This document shows, one piece after another, positions 17,619 through 24,792 of a DNA stretch of 64,000 nucleotides (position 1 is its first letter; every line of letters begins with the position of its first letter). The position numbers and the translations under genes were made by a program. The notes under the pieces were generated by a model. It did no database searches, was not told the origin of the DNA, and saw only the letters and a program-made list of their open reading frames with translations. The stretch comes from Thauera sp. 28. Its GTDB lineage: Bacteria; Pseudomonadota; Gammaproteobacteria; Burkholderiales; Rhodocyclaceae. The stretch covers positions 310,001 through 374,000 of the forward strand of contig NZ_AMXA01000001.1 of NCBI RefSeq assembly GCF_000310145.2. The letters are read 5' to 3'.

Positions 17619-18982
17619 TGCACGGCCTCCCGCACCGGAATGTAGGTCGGCGCATCGCCCTGAATCCGGAGTGTGTGCAACTTGCCGGCCCAAGCTGTGT
17701 GGAGCAGCAACTCGTCGCGCCAGTGGCGGCCCTCGATATCGCCGAGTGGCAAGCTCTGCCCGAGTTCGTGGTTCAGCCAGTTGCCGAAGCGGCGACCGAG
17801 CTCGGCGGGCCAGTCCATGCGTTGCCAGGCTGCGCCGAATTCCGTGTCAGTCTCTTCGTCGGTTTCCGCGCGACCGGGATCCAGCCAGAGCCGTTCGGCT
17901 TCGACCAGGCGACAATCCGTATCGCGCGTCCAACCGGCCGGCAGGGTGGCTTGCAGGGGATGGGCGAAGTCGACCAGTTCGTCGATCAGCCGATCGAGCA
18001 GGGCATCACGGCGGTTGCGGGTTTCCATGGTTGAGGGCGGGTCGCTCTCGAGGAAATCACGCAGGACGCGCACCGTGGCCCGCACTTCCCGAATCCCGCC
18101 GAACCGGGGGAAAACCGATTCGGTGAACAGCGGCGCTTTCAATGCACGCGTCTTCCACTTGGGCGGACGCGAGGCCAGCAGGTAATTGTTGCCCCCGCGT
18201 TCGCTGTTCAACTGGCTGATGTTCTGCGGTTTGGTGCCACCGAACTTCTGCACGGCGAGATCGGGATACTCGCGGTAGCCGGTGTCGTGGTCGCGTTGCG
18301 CGTAACGTGCCTGTCGCGCGAGCTTGCCGGCCTCGCCGAAACGGTCCTCGTTGATGGTCTGGAAGACGGCGTGGGCCAGCGCGCTCGAATACAGCGGCGC
18401 GAGCAGGTGATACTGAGCGTCGTCGGCGGGGTCTTCACCCGCCAGCCAGTAGAGCTGCTTGGCCAGGGCGTGCGAACTCGGCGTGGCGCTGCGTGGGGCG
18501 GTGATGCCGGTGAACGCGGTCAACCATTCGCTTGCCTGATCGGCGTCGTCACTGAGTGCCCCGAGCATGTCGGGATCGCCGTCCTGCATCCAGGCGAGCA
18601 GGGGACGCCCGTCCAGCGGCAGTTTCAGCAGCTTGAAAACGTCCAGCGCGGCTGCGTTGCCGACCACATCACTGCTGAAGTCCTGACCCAGGACGTGGCT
18701 GCCGACTTCCCGGTGCGCGGGCAACTCGTTGGGCGCGCGGAAGAGGTTGGTGCCGCGGGCGTCGGGGTGGATGGGCTTGAGCGTGTGGGTGACGATCTGG
18801 ATTTGTGCCACACGCCGTGCGGCGTCGGCCAGCCAGGTCTCGCGAGCGTGCTGAGCAATCAGCTCATCACGTTTCGGGTCGTCGGGCGGAAGCTTGTCCA
18901 GCTTCGCGTCGAGGCGCTCCTTGAGGAAGTGCTCGATGGCGTTGCGGAAAGCGGCCCGGCGTTCGGTGGAAGTGCTAGGCAT
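17615..18982 (-). CDS. csy1: Type I-F CRISPR large subunit Csy1 (Cas8f)
   Basis: A 455-residue Cas8f that recognises the CC/GG PAM and opens target DNA. Family segments include the helical N-terminus (AFRNAIEHFLKERLDAKLDKL), THTLKPIHPDARGTNLF and FGGTKPQNISQLNSERGGNNYLLAS. First gene of the csy1-csy2-csy3-csy4 operon. Unusually, it is separated from cas2-3 by 734 bp that hold the pseudo-CRISPR, its target and an MNT gene. Confidence 0.95.
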   Translation of the reverse strand: MPSTSTERRAAFRNAIEHFLKERLDAKLDKLPPDDPKRDELIAQHARETWLADAARRVAQIQIVTHTLKPIHPDARGTNLFRAPNELPAHREVGSHVLGQDFSSDVVGNAAALDVFKLLKLPLDGRPLLAWMQDGDPDMLGALSDDADQASEWLTAFTGITAPRSATPSSHALAKQLYWLAGEDPADDAQYHLLAPLYSSALAHAVFQTINEDRFGEAGKLARQARYAQRDHDTGYREYPDLAVQKFGGTKPQNISQLNSERGGNNYLLASRPPKWKTRALKAPLFTESVFPRFGGIREVRATVRVLRDFLESDPPSTMETRNRRDALLDRLIDELVDFAHPLQATLPAGWTRDTDCRLVEAERLWLDPGRAETDEETDTEFGAAWQRMDWPAELGRRFGNWLNHELGQSLPLGDIEGRHWRDELLLHTAWAGKLHTLRIQGDAPTYIPVREAVQ

Positions 18983-19015
18983 GGGATTCTCACGTAGGTA
19001 AGAAGAACGTAGAAT

Positions 19016-19036
19016 CCCCGGAGCAGTGCTCCGGGG
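19016..19036. promoter_or_regulatory. 21-bp palindrome upstream of csy1
   Basis: CCCCGGAGCA and TGCTCCGGGG are perfect arms around one base, 34 bp before the csy1 start. Read towards csy1 it is followed by a moderately T-rich stretch (ATTCTACGTTCTTCTT). It could be a leaky terminator for a short upstream RNA or a repressor operator. Confidence 0.55.
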
Positions 19037-19198
19037 AGTGGTGAGTCGTTGCGTTTCACCCTAATAAGGTCATGCGATGGTCAATCACATCTCGAACCTC
19101 CTTCCTGCGACAGATCCCGTAGGTGGGGCCACCTTGCTTGGCTGTGGCGCTGCACGCCCCTTTGAGACTGCCATCTCTCAGGGGCATCTGATTTTTTT
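19016..19198 (-). ncRNA. Candidate creT-type toxic mini-gene or structured csy leader RNA
   Basis: On the minus strand, between the pseudo-spacer target and csy1, the RNA would carry a bulged 10-bp hairpin (about 19155-19184). It would also carry a near-perfect Shine-Dalgarno AAGGAGGT (19096-19103), and 6 nt later AUG directly followed by UGA (19085-19090). An overlapping GTG two bases on opens an 11-codon frame. Known CreT toxins are small RNAs with strong ribosome sites and tiny ORFs. The transcript ends are not visible: the left end is placed at the palindrome, the right end at the target. It may instead simply be the csy 5' leader. Confidence 0.35.
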
Positions 19199-19200
19199 AA

Positions 19201-19228
19201 CCTATTCATCGTTAGATGAGTAAGTAAC
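19201..19228. promoter_or_regulatory. PAM and pseudo-protospacer targeted by the mini-CRISPR RNA
   Basis: CC at 19201-19202 is the I-F PAM. The next 26 bp (19203-19228) match the pseudo-spacer at 19 positions. Positions 1-5, 7-9, 11, 13-16, 19, 21, 22 and 24-26 agree; mismatches are at 6, 10, 12, 17, 18, 20 and 23. The seed is perfect apart from the flipped position 6. The site lies upstream of csy1 and of the SD-AUG-UGA element, so Csy complex binding would probably repress that leftward promoter. Confidence 0.75.
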
Positions 19229-19278
19229 AGAAAGTGGTGTTTGTGAGGCGGAGTCTAGGCTCTCTGCTAGACTTCCGC

Positions 19279-19349
19279 AACTGCAGAAATGCAGCTCAGA
19301 AATATTCGTCGCTCGATGCCTGAGCAACGTTAACTGCCGGACAGGCAGC
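19279..19349 (+). ncRNA. creA: Degenerate mini-CRISPR encoding a crRNA-like regulatory RNA (CreA- or CreR-type)
   Basis: Pseudo-repeat 1 ends at 19302. It has hairpin CTGCA/TGCAG around GAAA and then the exact 8-nt crRNA tag CTCAGAAA of the array. A 26-nt pseudo-spacer follows (19303-19328). Pseudo-repeat 2 (19329-19349) keeps the array stem CTGCC/GGCAG with a different 5-nt loop, GGACA. Hairpin positions are in register with true repeats, so Csy4 processing is plausible. The spacer is 6 nt shorter than normal, i.e. one Csy3 unit less. The symbol is given by analogy; the autoregulatory CreR class is the alternative. Confidence 0.78.
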
Positions 19350-19356
19350 AGCTACT

Positions 19357-19647
19357 GTGAAACCGTCAGCTTTGCTACGTTGTTACCGAGCCACAATCGA
19401 GCAGTTGGTGCTTGACCATCACGCCACCAACCCGCGGGTGTTCGGCTCGGTGCTACGCGGTACTGATAAGGAAGGTAGCGATCTCGACCTACTGGTCGAT
19501 CCACTCCCCGGGGCGACGCTCTTCGATCTGGGAGGGCTGCAGGAGGCGCTGGTCGAGATGCTTGGCATTCCGGTAGACGTAGTAACGCCGGGTGATCTTC
19601 CGGTGCAGATTCGGCAGCGCGTGCTATCCGAGGCCCGACCCTTGTGA
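19357..19647 (+). CDS. MNT-family minimal nucleotidyltransferase (MntA-like), orphan
   Basis: A 96-residue nucleotidyltransferase with the full signature FGSVLRGTDKEGSDLDLLVD (GS at 30-31, SDLD at 41-44) and the third acidic position in IPVDVV. MNT proteins usually act as antitoxins that AMPylate a HEPN RNase encoded beside them. No HEPN gene is visible here; cas2-3 faces it 70 bp away. It starts at GTG, 8 nt after the hairpin of pseudo-repeat 2, with at best a weak AGGCAG ribosome site inside that repeat. It lies on the opposite strand to all cas genes. Confidence 0.8.
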   Translation: MKPSALLRCYRATIEQLVLDHHATNPRVFGSVLRGTDKEGSDLDLLVDPLPGATLFDLGGLQEALVEMLGIPVDVVTPGDLPVQIRQRVLSEARPL

Positions 19648-19716
19648 CCGGGGTTGCCCCTGCGGCGGCGGCCCTGCTGTGCCTTCCCGACGGTGACCAA
19701 ACCGTGTCGCCACCCA

Positions 19717-22700
19717 TCAACGATTCCTTGTAAACCCCAGTGCCGGATGAAACCGCCAGCCCTGCGGGTTTTCGGGTAGCGTCACCGTGCCGTAGCGCTC
19801 GGCGCATGCCTCCAGCGTCATGTCCCGTTCCTCGGCCAGCGCAGTCAGTTCTGTCATGTAGTCGGTGACGCCCCACGGCGTCATGCGTGTGCCGGTCACC
19901 TGCGCATCGTCGATGCGGTGGTTCATGCCATCCTCGATCTTCACGTACAGCTTGCTATAGCGCGCCTCCGCGGGCGCAACGCGATGGAGGGCGTAGTCCT
20001 CGCCTTCTTCGTCAGGCAGCAGGACGATGTCCACCTTGGGTTGGAGGTCGTAGCGGAAGGGCTGTTGCTGGGGCAGAACCGCTGTCAGCGAGATGCCGGG
20101 CCGCAGCCAGTGAGTGGTGGCGTTGATCGGTGGAGCCGGGCGGGCACCTTTGCGCCGTTTGTAGTCGCTGAGTTCGGCCTCGCCGGTCTGCGGGCGCATC
20201 TGGTAGCGGATGCGTGCATGTTCGAGATCCACCAATCTCGCCGTTGGCTGCAGCGCTTCGTCCGGCTTGGGCAGGATGCGTGGGCGGGCGTCGATGACCT
20301 CGCGTTGTTCGGCTTCGAGCAAGTCCGTGAGCGAATGGGACTGCAGCTTGAAGCGGGGTTCGGGCGTCTCGAAACCGGGCTTGCAGTAGGCGGGTTCGCC
20401 GGGGTGCTCGAAGTGGCGCAGGTTGCTGTCCAGCACCATGAGGTTGGGCGTGTCTACCGCGCCCGGGCGGTGGCGGCGGATGCGGCCGGCGAGCTGGATC
20501 AGTGAGCGCATCGAAGACGGTTCGACCACTGCCCAGTCGTAATCGTGGTCGCGCCCGACTTCGGTAACCGGGCTGCCAAGCACGATGAAGAGGTGGTCGG
20601 TCTCCGGGTTGGCGTCGAGACGGCTACGGATCTCAGGTAGCGCGAAGACGGCGTCGGCCGTGCGGCGGTTGAGCGCGGCGTCCAGGCGGTGTTCGATGGC
20701 CGAGCGGATCAGCAGCGGATATTGCGAGTGGTACGTGCACAGGTGTATCCGGGCGTCGTCCGGTGCGCCGAGGGCGTAGAGGGCCAGCGCGACGTCGACT
20801 AGCGGGTCGATGTTGGCCATGCGGATCAGGCCGAAGCTGACGCGCTTGCCGGACTGGGGGTCGATGGCGTGGTGCACCGCGTGCAGGTTCAAGGCTGCCT
20901 CGCGCATGCTTGTGGCCATGGTGGGGCGCAGCACCTCGCGCGCCTTGCCCGCGAGCGGAAGGGGCAGTAGTTCGGCGCGTCGTCGTGCGGCCTCCTTGGC
21001 GAGGCGCGCATGGCGACGTTGGGCGAACGCCAGCTGTTGCGTGGCAAACGCATCGCCTTCGCCGCAGTCATGCCGGGTCTGGTCGAACTCATCCACCCAC
21101 ATGCAGCACACCTCTGGCGCAGCGCCAGGCCGCTCGCCGCGATTGCGCTGGAACCAGCGCCGCCCGTCGAGGTAGGCCTCGAACAGCCCTTGCACCAGTG
21201 CCGGTGGCAGGGTGGCGGAGGACAGCAGCACGCGGCTGCCGAGCAGGCCGGCCCAATGCACCAGGCGGCTAAGAGCGGGCAGGTCGTCGATGTCGAAATC
21301 GTCCGGTTCGTCCAGCACCAGGTCGCCGCTCATCAGGCGCAGCATCGGCGCGATCTGGCCGCCGCCGCGCTGGCTTTCGGTGGCCGGGGTGAGGTGGTCG
21401 ATGGTGCAGACGAGCAACGGCGCGGCGATCAGCGCATGGATGCGCGGGTCGTGGGACAGGCGCTGCAGCAAGGGGTGAGTAGTGTTGCCCTCGAACACCA
21501 CGCCCGCATCCTCCGGCAGCAGGGCCTGGGTGGATGCCGATCCGCTCTGCTCGGCGAGTTGCTCGTAGTGCTCGAACAGTTCGCGGTTGGCGGCCCCTCC
21601 GACGCGGATCGCCAGCGCATCGTCGGACAGCTGGAGCTCGTCGCGGAAGGCGCGGCCGGTCTGCAGCGTGAGGGTACGCAGGCCGAGCGCGAAGGCGCAG
21701 CGCAGCCCGCGGGACGGGTCGGCGAGCGCGTTCATGATGCGGGCGTTGGCCAGCGTCTTGCCGCAGCCGGTGGAGGCCATGTTGACGATGAAGGCGCCAT
21801 GGCCGGCGGCGGATTCGCGCATTGCCTCGGCGAGGTCAGCCGCGCGGTCCTGCCAGCGAAAGCGGGCGTCTGCGCTGCGTTTGCGCAAGCCCTTGTGGCG
21901 GACGAGCCGTGGCAGGTGATGCTCGAAACTGGGGAGCGCATGGGCGACCATGCCGGCGTGCCGCGCGACGCCGAGCAGGTGTTCGTCGAGCGTCTGATTG
22001 AAGGTGCCGGTCTTGCGGTCGGTATTGGCGAACAGTGGATAGGCCGGATTGAGGTCGCTACGCGCGGTCGGGTCGGTGAGGCTGGAGTAGTGGTGATCCG
22101 CCAGCATCAGGCCAAGGCGGCCGAGGTGCATCACGTAGGGATCGTGCAGCCAGTCGCGCGCATCCGCGCTTTGCACGATTGCCAGCAGCCGGCGTGCCAC
22201 GCGTGCGCTGCGCTTGCACCAGGCATCGGTTGTGATCGGAAGGCCGTGGGGGAACCGCCAGTAAGGCTCGATCGCGTCCTTGTTCGCTCCGTCAGAAAGT
22301 TCGTTCCAGTTCGCGTCCACCTTCTCCAAGAGGTTGTCCAATTGGGCCGCGCTCAGGTCGGTTACACGTGCCCCCAGCCACTTCCATTGCCCATTGGCAT
22401 CCTTCGTCGGCATGAGCGGCAAGCGGTGGTGGGTCAGCACCAGCCACGCGACCGCACGCGCAAGCGGGGGTAGGAGGGAGAACGGCTTGTTGTCGCGGGC
22501 CTTGGGGTCTTCTCCGTCACGTAACAGCCTCGCGGTCCAGCTCTCGTCATCTTCCGCAGAGGGGGTGATGAGCCGCTCCAGCCATTCGGCGTCGGTGCTG
22601 TTGCCGACGAATGCCTGGAACAGACGCAGCGATACCCACTCGTGGCGATACAGGTTGCGTGCTACTGGTCCCGTCGCGGTGAGTCTTTGCTGAAAGGCGA

Positions 22701-23088
22701 GGCAGGCCTTGCCGAGGTCGTGCAGCAGCGCTGCGAGCGAGGCCAGCAGGTGGATGAGGGTGAGGCTGTGCCAGTCGTTCTCCGACTCGGTGCGCAGTAC
22801 GTTGCGCCGCGTCATGTTGGTCGGCGTCGCCCCCCGCTCATTGAACTGCCGCGCATCGCCGACGATCCACAGCAGCTCGCTATGATCCTTGCCGCGAATC
22901 CAGTGGCAGGCCACGGCCGTGTTCTTGCGCGCGGTCTTGCGCAGCAGACGATAGAGGGTTTCCAGCCCGGCCTGGGTGATGGGCGTCTGCCAGGTGCGAT
23001 CGCCACGGCGTTCGGCGAACTGGTCGAGGATGCGCCGGGTTTCGGTGAGCGCGTTCTTGGTGCATTGGGAGATGAGTAGCACGTTCAT
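19717..23088 (-). CDS. cas3f: Type I-F Cas2-Cas3 fusion helicase-nuclease
   Basis: A 1,123-residue protein that joins Cas2 (about residues 1-90, MNVLLISQCTKNALTETRRIL) to Cas3. The HD nuclease motif is at H123-D124 (LLHDLGKA). The SF2 helicase has Walker A STGCGKT near 443, the I-F box LDEPDDFD near 593, SSATLP (motif III) and QLAGRIRRHR (motif VI). It unwinds and degrades DNA recognised by the Csy complex and works with Cas1 in spacer acquisition. The start overlaps the cas1 stop by 4 bp. All motifs are intact. Confidence 0.96.
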   Translation of the reverse strand: MNVLLISQCTKNALTETRRILDQFAERRGDRTWQTPITQAGLETLYRLLRKTARKNTAVACHWIRGKDHSELLWIVGDARQFNERGATPTNMTRRNVLRTESENDWHSLTLIHLLASLAALLHDLGKACLAFQQRLTATGPVARNLYRHEWVSLRLFQAFVGNSTDAEWLERLITPSAEDDESWTARLLRDGEDPKARDNKPFSLLPPLARAVAWLVLTHHRLPLMPTKDANGQWKWLGARVTDLSAAQLDNLLEKVDANWNELSDGANKDAIEPYWRFPHGLPITTDAWCKRSARVARRLLAIVQSADARDWLHDPYVMHLGRLGLMLADHHYSSLTDPTARSDLNPAYPLFANTDRKTGTFNQTLDEHLLGVARHAGMVAHALPSFEHHLPRLVRHKGLRKRSADARFRWQDRAADLAEAMRESAAGHGAFIVNMASTGCGKTLANARIMNALADPSRGLRCAFALGLRTLTLQTGRAFRDELQLSDDALAIRVGGAANRELFEHYEQLAEQSGSASTQALLPEDAGVVFEGNTTHPLLQRLSHDPRIHALIAAPLLVCTIDHLTPATESQRGGGQIAPMLRLMSGDLVLDEPDDFDIDDLPALSRLVHWAGLLGSRVLLSSATLPPALVQGLFEAYLDGRRWFQRNRGERPGAAPEVCCMWVDEFDQTRHDCGEGDAFATQQLAFAQRRHARLAKEAARRRAELLPLPLAGKAREVLRPTMATSMREAALNLHAVHHAIDPQSGKRVSFGLIRMANIDPLVDVALALYALGAPDDARIHLCTYHSQYPLLIRSAIEHRLDAALNRRTADAVFALPEIRSRLDANPETDHLFIVLGSPVTEVGRDHDYDWAVVEPSSMRSLIQLAGRIRRHRPGAVDTPNLMVLDSNLRHFEHPGEPAYCKPGFETPEPRFKLQSHSLTDLLEAEQREVIDARPRILPKPDEALQPTARLVDLEHARIRYQMRPQTGEAELSDYKRRKGARPAPPINATTHWLRPGISLTAVLPQQQPFRYDLQPKVDIVLLPDEEGEDYALHRVAPAEARYSKLYVKIEDGMNHRIDDAQVTGTRMTPWGVTDYMTELTALAEERDMTLEACAERYGTVTLPENPQGWRFHPALGFTRNR

Positions 23089-24062
23089 GCGGCGTGCTTC
23101 CCGGTTTCAATGGCGATCGCCTTCAGGGTGTCGATCATGAAGTCCAGCGACTCGGTCTGGACCAGGGTCTCGATGCAGTTGTCGCGGAATTCCTGCTCGC
23201 TGTCGCCGCGCATCGCGGAGACGAAGGCCTGCGGCAGGATCACCGCGTCCTTGACCAGGTCGGCGGCGTCGAACACCAGCCCGCCGCGTCGTGTCTTGCC
23301 GTGCAACACCGCCAGGCCGTGCGGCAGGCCGAGCACCCAGGTAGCGGTGGCGCCCAGCCCATAGGCGAGGTAGTTGCCGTGATCGAGAAAACGGTTGGCC
23401 GGGTCGCCGCCGCTGCCGCCCTTGGCGCGGGTGAATTCGCCGTAGTCGGTGGCGTCGCAGGCGAGTTTGAACAGGGTCTTGGTGAGGCGGGCTTCTTCGG
23501 TGAGCAGGGCGGTGTTGTCGGGTGCTGCGACGATGGCGCGCCGGGAGGCTTCCAGTGCGGCTTCGAGCCGTTCGCGGGGTACGACGAAATCCGCTTCCGC
23601 GAGTCGCGGGTTGTTGATCCAATGTGCCGCGATGCGCGTGAGCCGGGCCTGCTGGATGGCTTTGGCCGCGTTCAGCCGCAGTACGTCGTCGAACCAGAAG
23701 CGCACCCAGGCTTGCAGGTACTCCGTCGGGCGGTATTCGCTCTGCGGCGAGAACCACGCGACCTCGAAGTCGACCTCGTTGGCGGTGAACAGCGGTGTGC
23801 CGCCTCCGCCACAGAAACCCACCAGCACCCCGGCCTTGGCCAGCTCGCGCATCGCCGCTTGAGTGATCGAGGTGCCGGTGCCGAGCAGCAAAGTGGTGGT
23901 GTTGGCGATGGGGATGTTCCAGTACAGCGACTGGTTGCCTTCGTCGGTGACGTACTCGACGCGGCCACCGTTCACAAGGACACGGCAGTGTTCGAGGTAG
24001 TAGAGGTTTGCTCGCTTCGAATGCAGGATGGTCTTGAGATCCGAGGGTGTAAGAACATTCAT
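23085..24062 (-). CDS. cas1: CRISPR-associated endonuclease Cas1, type I-F
   Basis: A 325-residue integrase of spacer acquisition. The N-terminal beta domain begins LKTILHSKRANLYYLEHCRVLVNGGRVEYVT, typical of Cas1f. The C-terminal helical domain has LARKTRRGG-like segment HGKTRRGGLVFDAADLVKD with the catalytic His and Asp region, and a preceding FKLACDATDYGEF. First gene of the locus, overlapping cas2-3 as ATGA. Confidence 0.96.
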   Translation of the reverse strand: MNVLTPSDLKTILHSKRANLYYLEHCRVLVNGGRVEYVTDEGNQSLYWNIPIANTTTLLLGTGTSITQAAMRELAKAGVLVGFCGGGGTPLFTANEVDFEVAWFSPQSEYRPTEYLQAWVRFWFDDVLRLNAAKAIQQARLTRIAAHWINNPRLAEADFVVPRERLEAALEASRRAIVAAPDNTALLTEEARLTKTLFKLACDATDYGEFTRAKGGSGGDPANRFLDHGNYLAYGLGATATWVLGLPHGLAVLHGKTRRGGLVFDAADLVKDAVILPQAFVSAMRGDSEQEFRDNCIETLVQTESLDFMIDTLKAIAIETGKHAA

Positions 24063-24105
24063 GGCGGCCTCATGATGTTGAGAAACGCGAGTGGCATTGC
24101 TGACG

Positions 24106-24134
24106 AGTATATGAGCATCAGTGTTGGCTGGTAA
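24106..24134 (-). promoter_or_regulatory. Candidate sigma70 promoter of cas1-cas2-3
   Basis: On the minus strand TTACCA is followed by 17 bp and TATACT, about 45 bp before the cas1 ATG. Spacing is ideal and the -10 strong; the -35 matches 4 of 6. Confidence 0.45.
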
Positions 24135-24197
24135 CGCATCGACAAGGCGGATCTTCTACTGAGGTCTATGGAGGTGAGTGGGCATGCCAGTAAGATC

Positions 24198-24221
24198 TCG
24201 CGGCTGGCGCCGCTCCTACAG
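24198..24221. repeat. Third copy of the REP-like element
   Basis: The reverse complement reads CTGTAGGAGCGGCGCCAG followed by CCGCGA, matching the copies at 9965-10042. With those it brackets the CRISPR island between bioB and tRNA-Ser. Confidence 0.65.
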
Positions 24222-24308
24222 TGGGGGCAAACGCTGGGGGGTGTTCGCTAGCATGGCTGCGGGAAATGGGTGACGCTTGCGGCAAATGCGCACCGTCGGC
24301 CCTTGCGC

Positions 24309-24314
24309 TATAAT
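24309..24314 (+). promoter_or_regulatory. -10 box of tRNA-Ser
   Basis: A perfect TATAAT sits 12 bp before the mature tRNA 5' end. No clear -35 at standard spacing. Confidence 0.55.
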
Positions 24315-24326
24315 CCGCGGCCTTGC

Positions 24327-24416
24327 GGAGGCGTGGCAGAGCGGTTGAATGCAACGGTCTTGAAAACCGTCAGGGGTTTACGCCCCTCGTGAGTTCGAAT
24401 CTCACCGCCTCCGCCA
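24327..24416 (+). tRNA. tRNA-Ser (anticodon TGA)
   Basis: A 90-nt class II tRNA. The acceptor GGAGGCG pairs with CGCCTCC, followed by the discriminator G and an encoded CCA. The anticodon loop TCTTGAAAA gives TGA, reading UCA. A long variable arm (CAGGGGTTTACGCCCCTC) and a GTTCGAATC T-loop are present. It marks the right border of the CRISPR island; tRNA genes are common integration points, but no attachment duplication was seen. Confidence 0.97.
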
Positions 24417-24538
24417 CCCCCGTTTGCATGGTTCCGGCTCCTGCGCGCCCTTCTGTCGTGCGCACCTCAATCATCAATCGCCCTCCATCGTGCGGGCGAA
24501 AGCCGCCCACATCGAGCCTCCCCCTTGGTCGACCGAGC

Positions 24539-24568
24539 CCCGCGAAGGGAGTGTCGCCGCTTCGCGGG
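24539..24568. repeat. 9-bp inverted repeat in the tRNA-Ser to kinase gap
   Basis: CCCGCGAAG and CTTCGCGGG are perfect arms with a 12-nt loop, 123 bp after the tRNA, with no T-run. Otherwise I see nothing recognisable in the 376-bp gap 24417-24792, apart from an in-frame N-terminal extension of the kinase (possible starts at 24628 and 24652). Confidence 0.4.
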
Positions 24569-24792
24569 TGGTGTCTCGCGGCGATCGGTAGCGGACGATC
24601 AATCCGGTCGCGCAGTTTGATCTTCGGGTGGGACGCTGCTACATCTTTGTCATGAGCTTGGCTGTCGATGCCGCGCAGACCGAATTGATCGTCGGCTTGA
24701 GCGTCCGGCCCTTTGCCACCTGTGCCGCTGCAGATTCCACAACCTGGCAGCTTGTGGGCAAGCGGGTGCGGCAGCTTGCGGAGGGGGTAGGC

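Noticed and set aside
16377-17645. 422-residue plus-strand ORF opposite csy2
   Set aside because: Shadow of csy3/csy2 codons; no recognisable motif and it crosses the csy1-csy2 junction.
19229-19274. creT in the rightward direction between the target and the mini-CRISPR
   Set aside because: Only 46 bp, no Shine-Dalgarno before the ATG-AGT-AAG-TAA at 19216; the leftward SD-AUG-UGA is a better candidate, though direction is unproven.
19645-19716. HEPN toxin partner after the MNT gene
   Set aside because: Only 70 bp remain before the cas2-3 stop and no HEPN-like sequence is visible.
21010-22473. 487-residue plus-strand ORF opposite cas2-3
   Set aside because: Opposite strand carries the HD and helicase motifs of Cas2-3; this frame has none.
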